From positions 15,435,682 to 15,499,681 of the forward strand of contig OZ029928.1 of NCBI GenBank assembly GCA_964023275.1: a stretch of DNA of 64,000 nt, read 5' to 3'. This document shows, piece by piece, positions 11,444-26,400 of the stretch (the stretch's first letter is position 1; every line of letters starts with the position of its first letter). The stretch comes from Norana najaformis. Taxonomy: Eukaryota > Annelida > Clitellata > Crassiclitellata > Hormogastridae. The notes under the pieces were generated by a model. It saw only the letters and a list, made by a program, of their open reading frames with translations. It was not told the DNA's origin and made no database searches. Both the position numbers and the translations under genes were made by a program.

Positions 11444-14400
11444 GTGTATATATATGTGGGACGCGGTGGTGTAGTGGTATGGTCGTTGTCTAGTAACTGG
11501 AAGGTCTTTGGTTCGAATCTGCCTCAAACCACAGCGTAGCGACCTTGGACAAGTTGCTCATCCACAGTTGTCTGTGAAGAAGGCAACGGGAAACCACCTC
11601 ACTCATCTCATCCCCGGGTGGCTTAAAGCCAATGGGCCTGCCTTTGGGCAGAGAACTCATCATCATCATCATCATATGTTACAAGTAATTTCAGAGCAAA
11701 CTGTTGCAAGTTGAGAGATTTGAATTGTTAGAATTATTGAGGGCATGTATGGCTATTTGTGCATTACGTTTTTAGGCATCTTGAAAAGCAATCTTACCGC
11801 AGACTGTGTGCATTCTTTTTGTAGAGGCAGGTTCTGTTGAAAAGTTGTCTTCATATATATCATTTTGTGCTGGCGAGCTTTGAACTCGTGACATGTGGGT
11901 TGATAATCTAGTGTGCTAACCACTGATATGGTAAATGTTATATCTTGGAAGATTTTTGAATGATCAGCATGGTTAATCTTATTTCTGTTGTTGTTAAAGA
12001 TTGTTGGAAGATGCTGCTGAAGCTAAAAGTGCAGAGCAGGGTGAGTCGAGGGATGCCCGTAGGGCCTCGGATCGAGGGCCGACGAGAGGATCAGGCAACG
12101 ATCACGACCTGGACAGGGACCGATCAAGACCTCGGCCATATCCTGGCTCTCACAGTGCACACTTCTCAAGTCACAAGTGAGTGTCTTTGATGGGCGTCGC
12201 AGGTAGCAACTTCCTTAGATGAAAGTAAATGTTGTACGCCGTGAATCATTATGATGCGACTTTTGAAAGTCCTGCAAAGTACTCTGTCATAATTTGTTAA
12301 CGATGGCTCATTTATTTATTTTGTGTTTTGTAGCAATACCTCAAACATGATGCTAATATTTCCATCAAATTTTGATTGGCAGTTTTATTTTTGATGGGCT
12401 TTCACTTGTACAGATTAAAGAAGATTTGTTTGTTGTGGTAGTTTCCCTAGATAAATGATGTTATATTATTTCTAGTCTTTAAATACAGAACACTGATGCT
12501 TTTCTTTCAGATCGCATTTAGATTCGCATGGGAACCAGGGATCAAAACTGAACGATTCAAAAACGAGAACGGACGGTTCACGGAGCGAAAGCCTCGGACA
12601 CAGATCAGGTCGAGCACGATCTCGATCTCGATCAACAGCTCGAAGCCAGAGTCAGGGCAGCAGCGAGTCTGGATCTCAGAGGTAGATAAAGTTTTCACTA
12701 AGGCCTCCTTACTAAACAGTGATGAAGGATTGTAATAATAAGTGATTACCTAGCATAGCTTTGCCATCAGTGATTTAAATGTACTGAATTTCTTTGATTG
12801 GTTTCAATGTACTGAATTTTTTTGATTGGTTTTGCTGCAGCTGTGGTCAGTCGGGCGAGAAGAAGCTGTTGTCCGTTGTCCAGTTGCCTGGCGTGGCTTC
12901 TGGAACAGTCCAGAAGAATGATGACCAGCAGTCGGAGAAGCCTCGTGGCCTGCTCATCCATGGCTTTCCCGTGCGGTCGACGGACACAAGCATAAGAGAC
13001 GGTCTCTTCCACGATTACAAAAAGTACTATCGTGGAGTAACTGTGATAGTTGAAGGACAGGGAGACTCGCGGTACGCTGTTGTCAGCTTCAAAAAGTAAG
13101 CATTTGGCCTTTTGTTTTGAGAGACATTGCTACAGAAATGCATGACTGTGCAAAATCTGTTATTTGGTCAATGCTTGTCTATGTGTCTTCATCGATCTAC
13201 TTTATGTAGCACCTTTAAAGTAGCTCACAAAAGTGCTGTGTATGGTCTGTTAACGAAGGGAGTTTAGACCTGAAAATCCATTTAATTTGCTGTGTCTGTT
13301 TATGCAACAGACTACAAAGTGAACAAAATGCTACCCTATTTTTACTGTGTTTGCCAGTTCACTTGTTTTTGGCCATTCTCTTGTATTAGTGTTTGTATCT
13401 GGCCTTTGAGTTCTGTGTAGTTGAAAGAAGTGATTATGTGGTATGAGTTCTGCTGATCATTAATAACAAAACTAGCTTGGTTCGTTTCTGCTTTATTTCT
13501 GACTGAGTGTTGCTTCTTTTGTGTGCTTTGCTAGACACGAAGATGCAGCCAAGGCACTGGAAGATTCCAAAGACAAAAGATTCTTTGGTACTAAAGTCAC
13601 TGTCACTACGCATCCAGGATTTGGTACGACTGTTTTTGTTTTGCATTTTCAAGTTACCCTCTTGTGTTGAAGTATTGGCCTTTCTAATTGCTTTGCTATC
13701 AGCCTTGTTGATCTTCATTGTAGTGTTGGTATCTCTACCGAGTTTGTGAATGCACGTTTCAGTTTGTGAGATACCCTTCAACGAATCTGATTGCTGTTGT
13801 GCAGAAATAGAAAATTCGGAGAACCACGCGTTGGAGACAGAGCACAACGAGTACTCTCACAAGGCGACCAGGACGTTGTTTGTTGGCAATTTGGATAAGA
13901 CAACAACGAAGGACATGCTGAGAGACTTGTTCTCCAAGTATGGGTACATCATTGTAAGTATGGGTACATCATCATAAGTAACACCTTTGCTGCAGCTACG
14001 TATGCATAGGATTGGGGATATAGTGCTTTGGTTTATTCGTGACAAATCCGCTTGCCTGTAGGAAAGAATTCTTTGTGCACTTTTGCTTGCATAAACAAAC
14101 TTTAAAATAGTAATGTCTTTTTCAATGCCTAGCATTGACAGTTCAACACTTCAGTGCAGTTGTTTTCTGCAGCACATTCTTCTTGCTAGAACTTGACGAG
14201 TGGCATCTGTTCCAGAAGTTTTACCTCTTCTGCAATAAGTTTTTAATCCCGAGGGAGATCACACATACTTCAGGGGGGAAAATAATAATATAAAATAATG
14301 GTCGTAACATTAGTAAAACCGATATTCCTTATGAAACTCCTGTCTTTGGAAGCCATGTGAAACACAACATTTTAAGGGGTTGCAATTTACTTTTGTTATA

Positions 14401-17400
14401 TTGTAAAACTGATTTAAATATGGGGCCTATGTTCCTGACCACTGGGTCAAAAGTAATTTTATTTTGAAAGGAAATTACTTTGGTGGTGATATTGATGATA
14501 TTCGATGGTGATATTTCATAGTGATACTGAGTAGATTGTTAGTGCAGATTGATTTTGTTGCATTTTCTAGGAAATCGATATTAAGAATCAGGGACAGGCT
14601 CTGTCGTATGCATTCATACAGTTCGACAACATTCGTAGCGTTGTGCAGGCGTTGCACGATATGGATGACAAATACATTAACACTAACAAAGTCAAGGTAA
14701 CTGATGACGAAATAATTAAAAGTAATGAAACAATTGAAATAATTAATAATTAACAATATCTTCTTGTCTTGTTTGCATCTAAAAATTTAATATTGTATCA
14801 AACATTGGTGAAGAGACTCCTCTGTCTCTATAATTGAGGTTCCTATCTCCCCACAAGTAGAGTGTAAGATAAGGCAACCTCCCCACAAGTAGAGTGTAAG
14901 ATAAGGCTACCTCCCCACAAGTAGAGTTTAAGGTAAGGCTACCTCCCCACAAGTAGTGTCAGATAAGGCCACCTCCCCACAAGTAGAGTGTAAGATGAGG
15001 CTACCACGATACCAGGTGTATGGTGTTGCAAGTAATTGGGCGACCCTTTGCTGGTGGGTCAACGTTTCAGTTTGGAAAGTTTTTTCCCATACTGAAGATA
15101 GAAGTTTGTATGTGGGAGATAACAAAGTCTTGCAGTCTGTTGGACAATCCAATACATTAAAGTGACATCAGCGTTAAAACAATAGTTACATGTTTGACTA
15201 TTGAGATTTAAATTGTATTTCAAAGAATGAATTGGTTTTTCTTTGGCAGCTTGGCTTCGGTAAGGTCATTCCATCTTCCTGTGTTTGGGTGGATGGCATT
15301 TCTGACACCGTATCAGAAAAATACCTCACAAACCAGTTTGCCAAGTTTGGACTCGTCTTGTCCACTTACATCGATCGTAGAACTGGAAGAGCTCTTATAT
15401 TCTTTGAAATTTCGGACCATGCGTCGGCAGCTATTAACGACATGCGTGGCAAGTGCATCTCAGAAAAAAAGATACAGGTCAGTGACGTATTACACGTAAT
15501 TGTAATTTAAGATTTATAAAGTGCCTCTTAGAGAATAAACTCAACAGGGGCGTTCAGATGCTACTTTTGTAAGCCCTATAAATTTATTATTTTATGACCA
15601 GGCTGGATTATACATTGGTTGTATTCTGAAGCTGATGTCAATTTAGACTTCACATCCAGAGCTGCTGTAGATCAGAACTTGCATTATAATGACTGAGATA
15701 AGGCTACCTCCCCACAAGTATCTGGTATAGCCTAGAATATTCAGCTAACTTTTTTGCATCTGCTGCCACATGCACTATTTTCTACGAAAGGCATGAGTTG
15801 GTAAGGTTTAGACGTGCTTGTGCAGACGTTAGCTTGTGCTTTGTATTTCTTGGAATACTGCTGTTGTTTGAAGAAAAAAGATCCTTCAAGTAAAGGTAAA
15901 TGAGTGATAATTATAATCTAACCAATTTGGAAACTGCTTGATTGTTGTGATTGTGGTGTACAAGGCATCGATTGATGGTCGCTGCTAAGCAGAACGATCT
16001 TAACTTGCCTGTAGCTCCACCTACCTCAGGATTCATTGTGCCTGTAACCCTACTTCAGGAATTCAGAACATCTTTAGAACATAGGCAGTTTGGATATGGT
16101 CATTTTGCATCCATATTTTGTGCTTTTTGCCTTCTGTTCCCGTTTCCATCTTAGTTTTATATAATATCGTGCTTTTTCTTGTGCGACATTTTTAGCGCTC
16201 CTGCTAATCTGCCTTACTTACTTTCAGGTGGACTTTGCTAGTCGTGAGTGTCAAAATCTCTTTCTGGATAACATGGAAGCAACTGGTCAGCTGCGACTGG
16301 GGGATCGGCCCGAAGACCGCGCTAGTCGAGGATGTATTCCTTACGGGCCCCAAGAATATCTTAGACAAAGGTGAGTCCTTAATGTACTACTCTCACCGTG
16401 AACACAGTTCAGTTCAGCCTTTTACAATGGGGAGCAATGACTGATACGTCATTTTTTTCACTAGCTCATCCAGTGAGTAAATATGGTTTGTGTTGTGAAA
16501 TTGGTAGGTCATTTCACGCTTCCTGTTGTCACCTTCATCTGAAAAATCCTTCAGAGTAGTGATTCTGTAACAAATTGTGATGTAATCTTTGTGTAGTACT
16601 TGCTCAGAACTTTTGTGATTGCTGGTACTGACATTGAATACATTTGGTACGGACATGAATACATTGCCTTAGCGTTAATCTCACTGCATATTAAGAAGCG
16701 TATTTTAATTCACTAGATTAGAAATACATTGTCAAGATGTCTGTCCTGCACTGTAGTTATCCTATAAACAGTCATCTTGGTTCCTTTGGATGGTTCTATG
16801 TATGTACGAATGTTTGGTTCACTCTGACTGTATCCTGTTTAAGATGTTTGACGTTTCTAATGTGTGTTTTTTTATTATGCATTATATGTTGAATCATAGT
16901 TTATTACTAATTTTGATTTGACATAATATGCAAATAAGCAGTTAGTACTAGGTACTAAGTGCGTATATATATTATAGAAGGGAGTCCATTTAGTCAGAGA
17001 CTGTTTAGAAGCTGTGATGGCGTGACATGAGTGTTTGACATGACTGAGCATTTTTCACAGGATTGGCTGTGTAACCAATGTTTTTGCACTGAAACAGCAA
17101 ATCTTGTTTGCTGACTCTTGTTCACGGACAGATGAATACGTATTCTGCTTGAAGGCACATTTCGACTGAGCGAGTCCTTGAGCGGTGGTTACCTTTAAGA
17201 ACGGCTTCATGCTTGAGTGATTCTAGAGTTAGCTAATGGCTTGTACTTGGAAGCGACCAAAGATCTTTCTGATAATTTGTAGGCCTGGCTTTGAGGGACC
17301 ACCTCCCAGGGGCGGCCGTTACCATGGTTACGATGGTCACGTCCGTGGCAGCTTCAACGGATCTCGTGACGCTTATTACCCTGTGGGTAGCCGCATGGGA

Positions 17401-20400
17401 AGCAGAGGCGGATACTACGACGGCTTTGCACACGATCGGAGAGAAGGGTCAGGATCTGTTTTGCTTTCTTCTCTAGTATTCTCTGTTCTTTTTCTGAAAC
17501 TGCCAGCTAATAACAGATTTTTTGTTATTCCATTGTTATTTTTGCCATGTATTTTATCTTACACAAAACATATGTGTCTTGAATTCAGGTTTGCCATGCG
17601 TGGTATTTACTGCTGAATTACTTGCAGGTCTTTTGTATGAATTCCATTGCACCACTCAACAGGGCATTCTGATGGGACGCTGATGGCATATTTCAAGTTT
17701 TAGAGCAGTGCTTTTAAAGGTTCCTGAAAGAATAAATGTTTAGTGTGGTTGCCTATCTGTGTAGATATGCACGTGATTACTCAACATGGAGGCACATTTT
17801 TTCCTATAATATGTGCATTGACTAGGTGTATTGTTATACTGTCTGGTGTTTCTTAGCAGCTTCAGTTGTTACTAGCGCTGTTTCGTTGTTTGAAATTTTT
17901 AGATTGCCGTTGCGTGGCCCTCAAAAATTCTACGATGGTCATCCAGACGAAGGGGTTTTCTACGACTCGTACGAAAGAGAGCTGAAGGAGTACGGTTATT
18001 CTCGACGAGATCGTGACGTCAGCCCCTCGATGGAGAGACATCGCAGCTATCGCACTGGGGGTGCCGACAGTCCTCGAAGCAGTCGCTACAGCAGCCCGGC
18101 CCGAGAGCGATTGGATGACCCGTTTGCATTCAGGTACACCGATGCAAAGAACAAGGACAGTGAACTGAGCTATTCCGGAGAAAGTCGCAAGGATCGATCT
18201 GGTGGCAAACACAAGTACCGGGGTTTCAGTCCTGCCAACAGCGACTTCAGTCAGAAGAGTAAAGGTCGAAATACCAAGCAGGATAGTAGAAGCACCAGTC
18301 CAGTTTCGGCTAAACAAAGATACCGAAAAGAGAGGTCAACGTCGCCAACCAGCAAGGACTATCTCTGGAATTCAACAAGCACTGATGAGCTGGGTTATCA
18401 TATGACGTCTCGGCGTGGCTCAAAAGAGTCTCTGGACTGTTATATTTACTCGGAGAAGCCAGGAAAAGGACCCGTTTACGGCAAACCGTACGCTGGTTCC
18501 GGTTCCAAAAAGTCTCGCTCGTCAAGATGTGATGACGACAGTGACGTCATGTCTGACCGCGACAGAAGCTTGCGTGGTCTTGATCAGCCGCTGCGGTCAA
18601 AGAGGCTGATCGATGAACCAAGTGCTAGGCGACAGTCAGTTGAGCTTCCGAGTGATGTTGAGCGACAGAGAAAACTTCAGCTGGACATTGCTCGGAACTT
18701 AGCCTATCCAAATTCAGGCTCTGTTCGGGAATATGGAGCCGAGTTCGGAGCCACCGACTCTGTCGTTAAGCACCCTCTGTCTCCAAAGTACGACGAACGA
18801 GCGCCTGGTGGGCCATTGATGGATTTGCCTCTGGCACGACACTTGAGCAGTTGTTTGCCCGAGGCGCAAGTGTCGAGTGGATCAACGACACCTGGCAGCA
18901 AGACCCCAGTGAATAATTCTGATCAGGACTCGTTGGGCGGTAGAAACTCGCATGGCAGTGACGACGTGCAGACTCTAGAAAAACAGAAACAGCTTCTGTT
19001 GAATCTCCTAAAACAAATGGAGACGACTAGCAGTAGTGACGTTGAGCTGCCAGAGGATGAAGGTAGGAAGGAGAATCGATGCATCGTCGTGGATGATTCT
19101 GAAGTGGAAAATGAACCGGAATCGTTGTTGCGGAAAGAATACTTTGACGAAATGGGTGACAGGAAAAATTCTGTGGCTGGTTTGCATGACGTTGACCACG
19201 GCAGGAAGGAAAGTCTAAAATCAAAAGATTCCGGTAAATTAAAACCTATTGATACGACTCAGAGCTTTCGCAAGCAGATGGAAGCGCAAAGGAAGCAGGG
19301 CGACCCTGACCTAAAATCCCATTCGTCGTCGGCTTCGCCTGTGCCATGTGGTTTGCCAGATCGTTTGGCGCTGATGTCATGCCATGATCCTCTGGATGTC
19401 ATAGACCCCTACGAAGCTTGTAATTCGCCAGTAGAAATTCCGAACGACTTTATTCCAACAAAACGCCGAAATGCTAGCAGCGATGGTCTTTCTGCGGGTC
19501 ATGTTAAACACAAGCGGTCATATCGGACTAAGCTTTCGGACGATTCCTTCAGCTCTAGCAGCGATGAGGATTTGGGTGCGTTTTCTCCGTCATCGTCGCG
19601 ACACAGCAGACCCTCGATTGGTCATGACGATGTGGCAGGCATTTCGACAAGCGGATTAACGGAAAATGTACCACAAGCTTCTCGTATTGTTTCCGTCGAG
19701 TCTTCCTGGTCTGGCGACGAGATGCTCAAAGAACACCAAACGCCTTTGCGGCGATCTCAGAAGATGGGGAATGCAGAAAGCCGAATTGAGGTGTGCATAA
19801 TCCCCGATTTTCCGATCACGAAAGGCTGTGAAGGTTCGGGACCTCAGGAACCGCGGAAGACGGTTGGAGTACGTCGTAGACAGGAGGTCATAGACCTTCC
19901 GTTGCCTAGGTTTGCGTTTGACGTGCTGCCTTCTAAGTCCCCTGTATTGGTGAAACCCAGCACTCCAGTTGCAGCCAAGACACCTGACGTTACTCAGCCG
20001 GATGTAACGACTGACGATCCGCCTTTCTCTCCCAGTTTCACGTCATCGCCATGTGTTGAAAAGCTTGACAGCAAGCCAGTTGATATGGATATCTCTGTTG
20101 AGAAGCTACCAGAGGAAAAAGTGTCCAAGCCAGAGGTGAACAGCTCAAGTGTTGACGTAATTAAAATGAACGGCAGTGTCAACAGTGACATGGACGTTAC
20201 AGGTAGCAACTCTATGCAAGCTGCCATCAATGATCCACCTGTGCCTGATGAAAAAGTGGAATCAGTTGAACCTCCTGGCACTGTGCAGTTGGATACTGTA
20301 CCTGAACCTTCTGTGACTGACGGTGGTGTGACTGCTGGCGAAACTAAGGATGTGGCCAAAGTAACTGTGGACGATGTTGTTAAGCTTCCTGATGCTGGAG

Positions 20401-23400
20401 AAGACATTGCAAAGTGTGAAACAGAAGCCAACAAGACAGTCGGCCAGAGCGACCTTGAACTACGGCGCGATTCTGTGGAGGCTTCTCCTATGCAGGTTGA
20501 AAAACCAGTGAATTTAGACGCCTGTAATTCAGAACAAAACGTTGCTGACACGACAAAAGATGCCGGCACTGACAAGGATCTGCTCGAGCGTGACGATTCA
20601 AAAGTAACTTCCTCGAAGCAAAATGCCTCCGACTCGGACGTATCTGACCTCCTGTCGCCTATGCCGTCAATTCCATCTATCGAGGAACGAATCCGTGCAC
20701 TTGACGACATGCTGAAACTCGTAGGGCAGGGTGCTAAACCAACGAGCAGCACCTCCGAATCCGCGTTAGCACCAGCTCTCGACTATCGAGAGAAATACGG
20801 GCGCCGCCGAAGAGAGCCGTCGTCGCAGCTACCCCAGCAGACTGAAAACCGTAACGAGGTTTCAGCTTTGGCACGGACGTTGCTGTCACGCAGCAGCATA
20901 TTTGACCAGGACTCCCAGCGCCTGGAGCAGCTACACACTAAGTATGAGCCAAGTACCGTGCACAGCAGCCTCGGACGGATGCCGGGTGTCGAACCCTATC
21001 AGTCGCTCTACTCCCCGCTCTTTCGGGGCAGTGTTGGTGGAGGCCAAGACGGCTTGCCTGTTCTTTCAGCAAACCCTTCCTATGGCTACCTCAGTTCTCC
21101 AGCTGTTGGAGATCTTCCTCGTCCGGGATGGAACACCCCCGTCGGATTGACGCCTGGAAATCTGCCAAACTGGAATGGGTCCAATGTAGCAGGCCAGCAG
21201 CTGATGGTTTCAACAGCTGCTTGGTCATCCCCCCTTGCTGCAAGTCCGTCTCCTCTCATAGTTTCGACTGTCTCACCATTATCTATTAGTCAGTCCTCAG
21301 TAATTGCCCCTCCTCCATCTTGGCCGGTTGTGGGAATTCCCAATCAGCCTGGCACCAATAGCCATTTGCGTACTCCGTCACTTGAGTCTCCCGTGCCTGC
21401 CAGTGTGCGGGTTTCACCGTTTTTGCATCAGACGAGTTTCGACGGTACACGCTCGGCTGCTGGCACGACCCCTCCGTACTCTGGCGCAAGTGCAATGTTT
21501 TCTCATCCTGCGGTGATCAACAGTGCTGATCCACGGCGTCTTTCCCGGCCCGATCTGTCTAGCGTCTCGCCATTACTGTCGCCTCCGATTGTGAAACACC
21601 AGGACAGCCATTCGTCGGATCTTGACCAGTGGGGTGCCTCTCAGAAGCACGATCCAGTGATGCCTTCCTTGGCCAATAAACCTAAAGAGCTGGTCTCTCC
21701 GCCGGTGTCCATACTGAAGAAGCAGGCAAAGGAAGAATCTACCCGAGAAATCCAGGGGACGAACGATGTGCCTGCTGCTACGATTGTAGATTCAACTCCA
21801 CCCCCTGGTGTCAAGCGGAAGGCAGATCTAGCATTTGGTTTGGAAGCTTCAGCTTTGAAATCCGGTGGTGGTCAGATGCAGACTAAGATTCCGAAAATCT
21901 CTGGGCCAGCAAAACACGACGGAGGAGCGTCCAAAACAGATAAAGACTTGGACGAAAAGTCACAAAAGCTTGGTTTGACGACATCGGAAAGTAAAAAGCA
22001 CTTGTCAACATCAGTATCTGTGTCCGCTGGGAAAGCACAGAGCGAGCCGAAAAAGCCAGCTGCCAGCAGTGGTAGCCCAAAGCCTATGGCCAACAAATCG
22101 GAAGACAAGAAACCTCCTGAAGTTTCCGGTGTCAAGAAGCCCGAGGAGTCTGCAAAAAGTCATGCGAAGAAGATCACCAAACCGTCGGGAGCCAAAGTCG
22201 GCACTCTGCAACCAGAGAAGGTTGAGCATGCAAAGAAGGACAACCAGGCTAAGGTTTTGAGTGAGATCAGCGGGGATGCATCTACAGATGCTAGTGGAGC
22301 TAAGGACAAGCTTGGAAAGGTGGTTAAGGCAAAGGCACCGGTAAAGGAGAGCGCAGAAAAAGAGAAAGAAACACTTGTCCAAGAGGCAAAAGACCACGCA
22401 GTAGATAAACTGAAAGACAAGGAGAAATTGAGTCATGTCAAGCACAAGACGACAGAGGCGAAAAGCGCCGCTAAACCTAAGGAAATCAGTGGTGATGATA
22501 GCAAGAAAACCAGCGAACCCATCAAGGAAGAGGTCAAGAAGGAAAAGGTCAGTGAATCGGGGAAGAATAACGTTCGAAAGGAGAGGTTGATGTCGTTGGA
22601 TTCAAACAAGGAGGAGGCGAAGAAGCAAGAAGATGCAAGAAAACAGGAAGAAGCAAAGAAAGCAAAGACCACAAACAGGGAAAGCTCAAAGGACGGAAAC
22701 AAAAAAGAGAAATCCCGGCACGGCGACAAAGCGGTTACACCAAGCGATCCCAAACTGTCAAAGGATAAACTAAAGCCAGAAAAAACTGTCAAGCAGCCAA
22801 AAACGCCGCCAGTTGATACGTCAGACAATTCGGCCAAAAAAGACAAGCCTGTGCTAAAGACCAGTAAGAAAGAACGACACGAATGCAAAGAGAACGTAGC
22901 CGATATATCGAAACTCGGTGAAAAGCCAAGCAGGCAACAATCGGAGACGAAGTCGCAGAACAGTGGAACGGGGAAGCTGGATCCAAAGCAGCAGTCAAGC
23001 GAGAGCAAAAGCAGCACCACAAACAGCAGCAGTCGAGGGGACAGGGAGAAGGACAACAAGAACGACTTGAAGAAGAAACCAAGCGAAGGCAGCAGAACCG
23101 ACAAAAAGAACGAGGCCAACAAGAAGAAGGAGAAAAAGTCGAAGGAGAAGCGACCGGAGGAGAAGCGAGAGATCAAGGCTCTACTGCAGGAGTCGCACAA
23201 CGCGGAAAGTCCCGCCACCAGTTACGTGTCGATGTACGACATGGTTAAGAGGCGTTCAAAACTCAGAGGCCGAGACGATAGCTTTGGCAGCCTGGAGGAT
23301 AGATCGAAATGCCTCAGCCAGCTTCAGGTATTTGATTTAAAGTTACACATCTTACTTGAATTTGAAGGAAAGTATCTGATTTTAGGTATTTCCTAAGATG

Positions 23401-26400
23401 TTTGCCTAGCAACCATTGACTGATGCCTTGCGCATTAGTATTATTATTATTATTAATTAGTAACTTCTAGAGCGCCATTGTCCAGTGCACAAGGCATCAA
23501 CTGATGTGGCATTCAGGTCTATATCCAGAAGACGGTCCACTAAGACAGAGAGGCAGCCAACGTCTGAAAAGCCAATTGAAAAAGATGACACTTTATAGAA
23601 GTCATTAGATTAGATGTAACTTGGAACAATAACAAAATCATTTTTTATATAAATCTTGAAAAACAGAATTTTGAAAGATGTTTTTATTATCAGACGTTGA
23701 TAATAATTTTGGGAACTTTGAAAATGATAAAAATATTTTGGATTTGGTTATCTTCCAGGCAAGGAGCAGCAAAAGAAATCGTAGTAAAGCGTCGCTGGAA
23801 AGCAGCATTCTTAACTCCGATGAAGACGACGATTTAAAAGAAGATGGCAACAGCACATTTGAGTCAAAGTCCGATAGAAGTCGCAAGAAGTCCACTACGA
23901 AGAGGCGAATTGACAGTTCCTCTTCCTCTTCTCCAAGCTCTAGCGATGACGAGAAAGTAACCAAATCGTCTCGTTCAAAAACCATCCGAACAATCGAAGA
24001 CGATTCTTCTTCGGACTCTGATACAAGCATGGAAAACTTTTTCTCGAGTAAAAACAAATCGCTGAACGAAACTAACACATCTAAATCGGCACGTGAGCCG
24101 ATCTATTCGTCGTCTTCTGACTTGAACGATGATTCCGATACAAAATCTGAAGGGAAGACTGCAAAATCCAAAAGTGCTCATAGCAAAGGCCGTAAGGTAA
24201 CTCCGGAAGCGTCGTCATTTGGCAAGAAAGCGAGATCTGCTGTGAAAAAGAAACCGGTTACTCGCGTGCTGCACTCATTATCTTCCGATGATGACGATGA
24301 TGAAGATGCCTCAAATGCATCTACAGCTGTGGTATCGTCTGCTGGAAAGCCTGCAGAGGAGGTGAGTAAAAGTGAGAAAAAGCCGTCGGTACCAGATCCG
24401 GGGTCTGCCTCAAAGTCAAAGAAGGAAAACGCGAAAGCTGAAGTTCCTCCCAGTAGGAAGGACGTAAAGGATGGAGCGGACACAGAAACACTAGAAAGCA
24501 AAGAGAAGTTAAAGAAAGCGGAGAAGACTGATGGAGCGGGCAAAGATGCTAAAAAGGACCTGGCTAAGGATCATGTCATACCCACCAAGAACGATAACAA
24601 GCCTGTCAAAGTCAAAGGGTCGACAGTGGACCGAAAGGAAGAAGGTGTTGCTCGAACGGACGATAAGGAAGAGTCCGGATCGTCTGCGAAGAAAGAGCGC
24701 CATGTGGAAGCCATGTCAGGTGCCAAAGAGAAAGGCAGAGAAAGATCAGTGAACAAATGTGAAGTCCAGAACGTCGTGCCTGATCCTGAGCGAAAGGGAG
24801 ACAAGGAATTAGACAGTGATAGGAGTAAAGCAGCTAAGACTGCGGACAAGAGCTTCCAAAAACAAAAGTCAAAGGTAGCTAAAGTTGTCCCTGGAACTCC
24901 CACAGTAAGCAAGAACGGGTCAGCCGTGGTCGAGACGGAGAAAGCCAGCCGTGGTCACATTCGCAGGGAATCCGTTCACGAAAAGCCAAGCAAGAGGCCT
25001 AAGCCAGACGTAAAAGCCGTAGGCAAGTCTGAGCGAGAGGACGAACATCTGGTCGCACCTGAGACCAGTGGCAGCACCCATGAAACGACAGAGCGCATGG
25101 AGGTTGAGAGCGAGAACGTGAAAGAGAACGTACGATCTGATAACATATTCGAGAAGATGGAAAGAAAGGACGAGGTAGATAAACCGAAAGACGTCGTCGA
25201 AGTCGATGTTGTCGCCGGCAGTGAGAAGCTGTCAACGAACGTTGCCTCTTTGGGCATAGAAACGCAGTATTCGACAATATCAGAGACGCCGACGGTTGAA
25301 GCAGAAGAGGAGGAGGAGGGGGATTTGATGCTGCCTCCCCCTGCGTTATGTGAACTGCCCGAACTCAGCAGAACGGTCAAGGAGCGACCAGAGCTGGACT
25401 CAGTCAAACTGACTGCTGAGAAACTGAAGGAAGACGCATCGAAGGTGGAGACGATAGTCGAGGCGGTGAGGACGATCATGGACATGGACCGAGACGATCC
25501 AGCAGCGGCCAACAGACAGCAGGATTTTGACAAGAGTCTTGTGGCCATGGAAACGGGCGGCGGTGGAGCGACCGAAGAACAGGTTGGATTGGAGGTGCCG
25601 CATGACGATTGCGAAGAGGTCTCGAAGGCCATAGAGATCCTGCTTGGAAAGGAAATGAGGCCCAGCGAGCCGGAGCAACTGGACGCTCTAGTTCCCGAGG
25701 CAGATGACCCGGAGGACATCCTTATCATGTCGCAGGAAGACGATAAGGTGCCGGACGCTGAAACGACCCCAGAAGACATTCCGGAGAACTCCGAGATGCA
25801 GGCGTCAAGCGACTTCGACGAGAGTAAACCCAGCGAGGAAGTCACTCCGGAAGTCTTGTCTTCAACGGTGACATCGGAGCTTGTGCACGAGGAGAAAGTC
25901 CAGAACTCTGAAGTCGAAGTTAAGCCAGAGTTGGACATCCCCTGTGCTAACGAGGAAACGGAAGTTGGTAGCTCAAAGCAAGAAACCGAGACGCAGGCGG
26001 TGTTTGCGGAGCCAAAGCCTTTGCCTCAGAAGGACGAGAAAGACGCTGGAATAAGATCGACTGAAGCCGCTGGGCCTAAACCCCTCCCTGGTAAACTGAA
26101 ATTGGAACTCAAGGAGCCTCCAGCCGACTACTATGCTGGATACTTTTCGCCATATCCATGTGTCCCGAAAGAGGAAGTGGAGGAAACGAATCCACTGGTG
26201 GCCGAAACGGAGCGAGCCGTGCACAGCCCAGAGGTGAAGAATTCCAGTTCTGCATCACCTGCAGCTTCTGCAGAAAATGTTACCCTGACATGCGCTGCGG
26301 ATGCAGTATCCGTGGAACCCATAAAGGAGGAAAGTCATGTAGTGAAGGTGGAAGCGTCTGACGAGGCATCCACGGAAACAACACGGATGGAGCTGGACAC

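Larger units (their letters stand above)
3247..11999. other. SPEN intron of 8.75 kb
   Basis: This is the longest gap between recognised exons. Donor GTAAGT follows the RRM1 exon and acceptor TTGTTAAAG precedes 12000; the phases (2 then 1) fit. It holds a GGATTA-rich segment, a SINE-2 copy, the 3' end of a LINE, a SINE-1 piece, an AT-rich hairpin and a complete SINE-4. Some 20-30-bp direct repeats also occur (5264-5306; 9253-9292; 9860-9950). I saw no further exon, but a small RS-type exon could hide here. Confidence 0.75.

Noticed and set aside
11458..11530. tRNA gene
   Set aside because: A and B boxes are present, but the head lacks a paired acceptor stem and runs into a SINE body with a (ATC)n tail.
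19994..20752. Ser-rich 252-codon frame on the - strand, and similar ones at 22433-23218 and 24976-25938
   Set aside because: They are antisense shadows of the SPEN giant exons, whose sense frame shows family motifs and correct splice phases.
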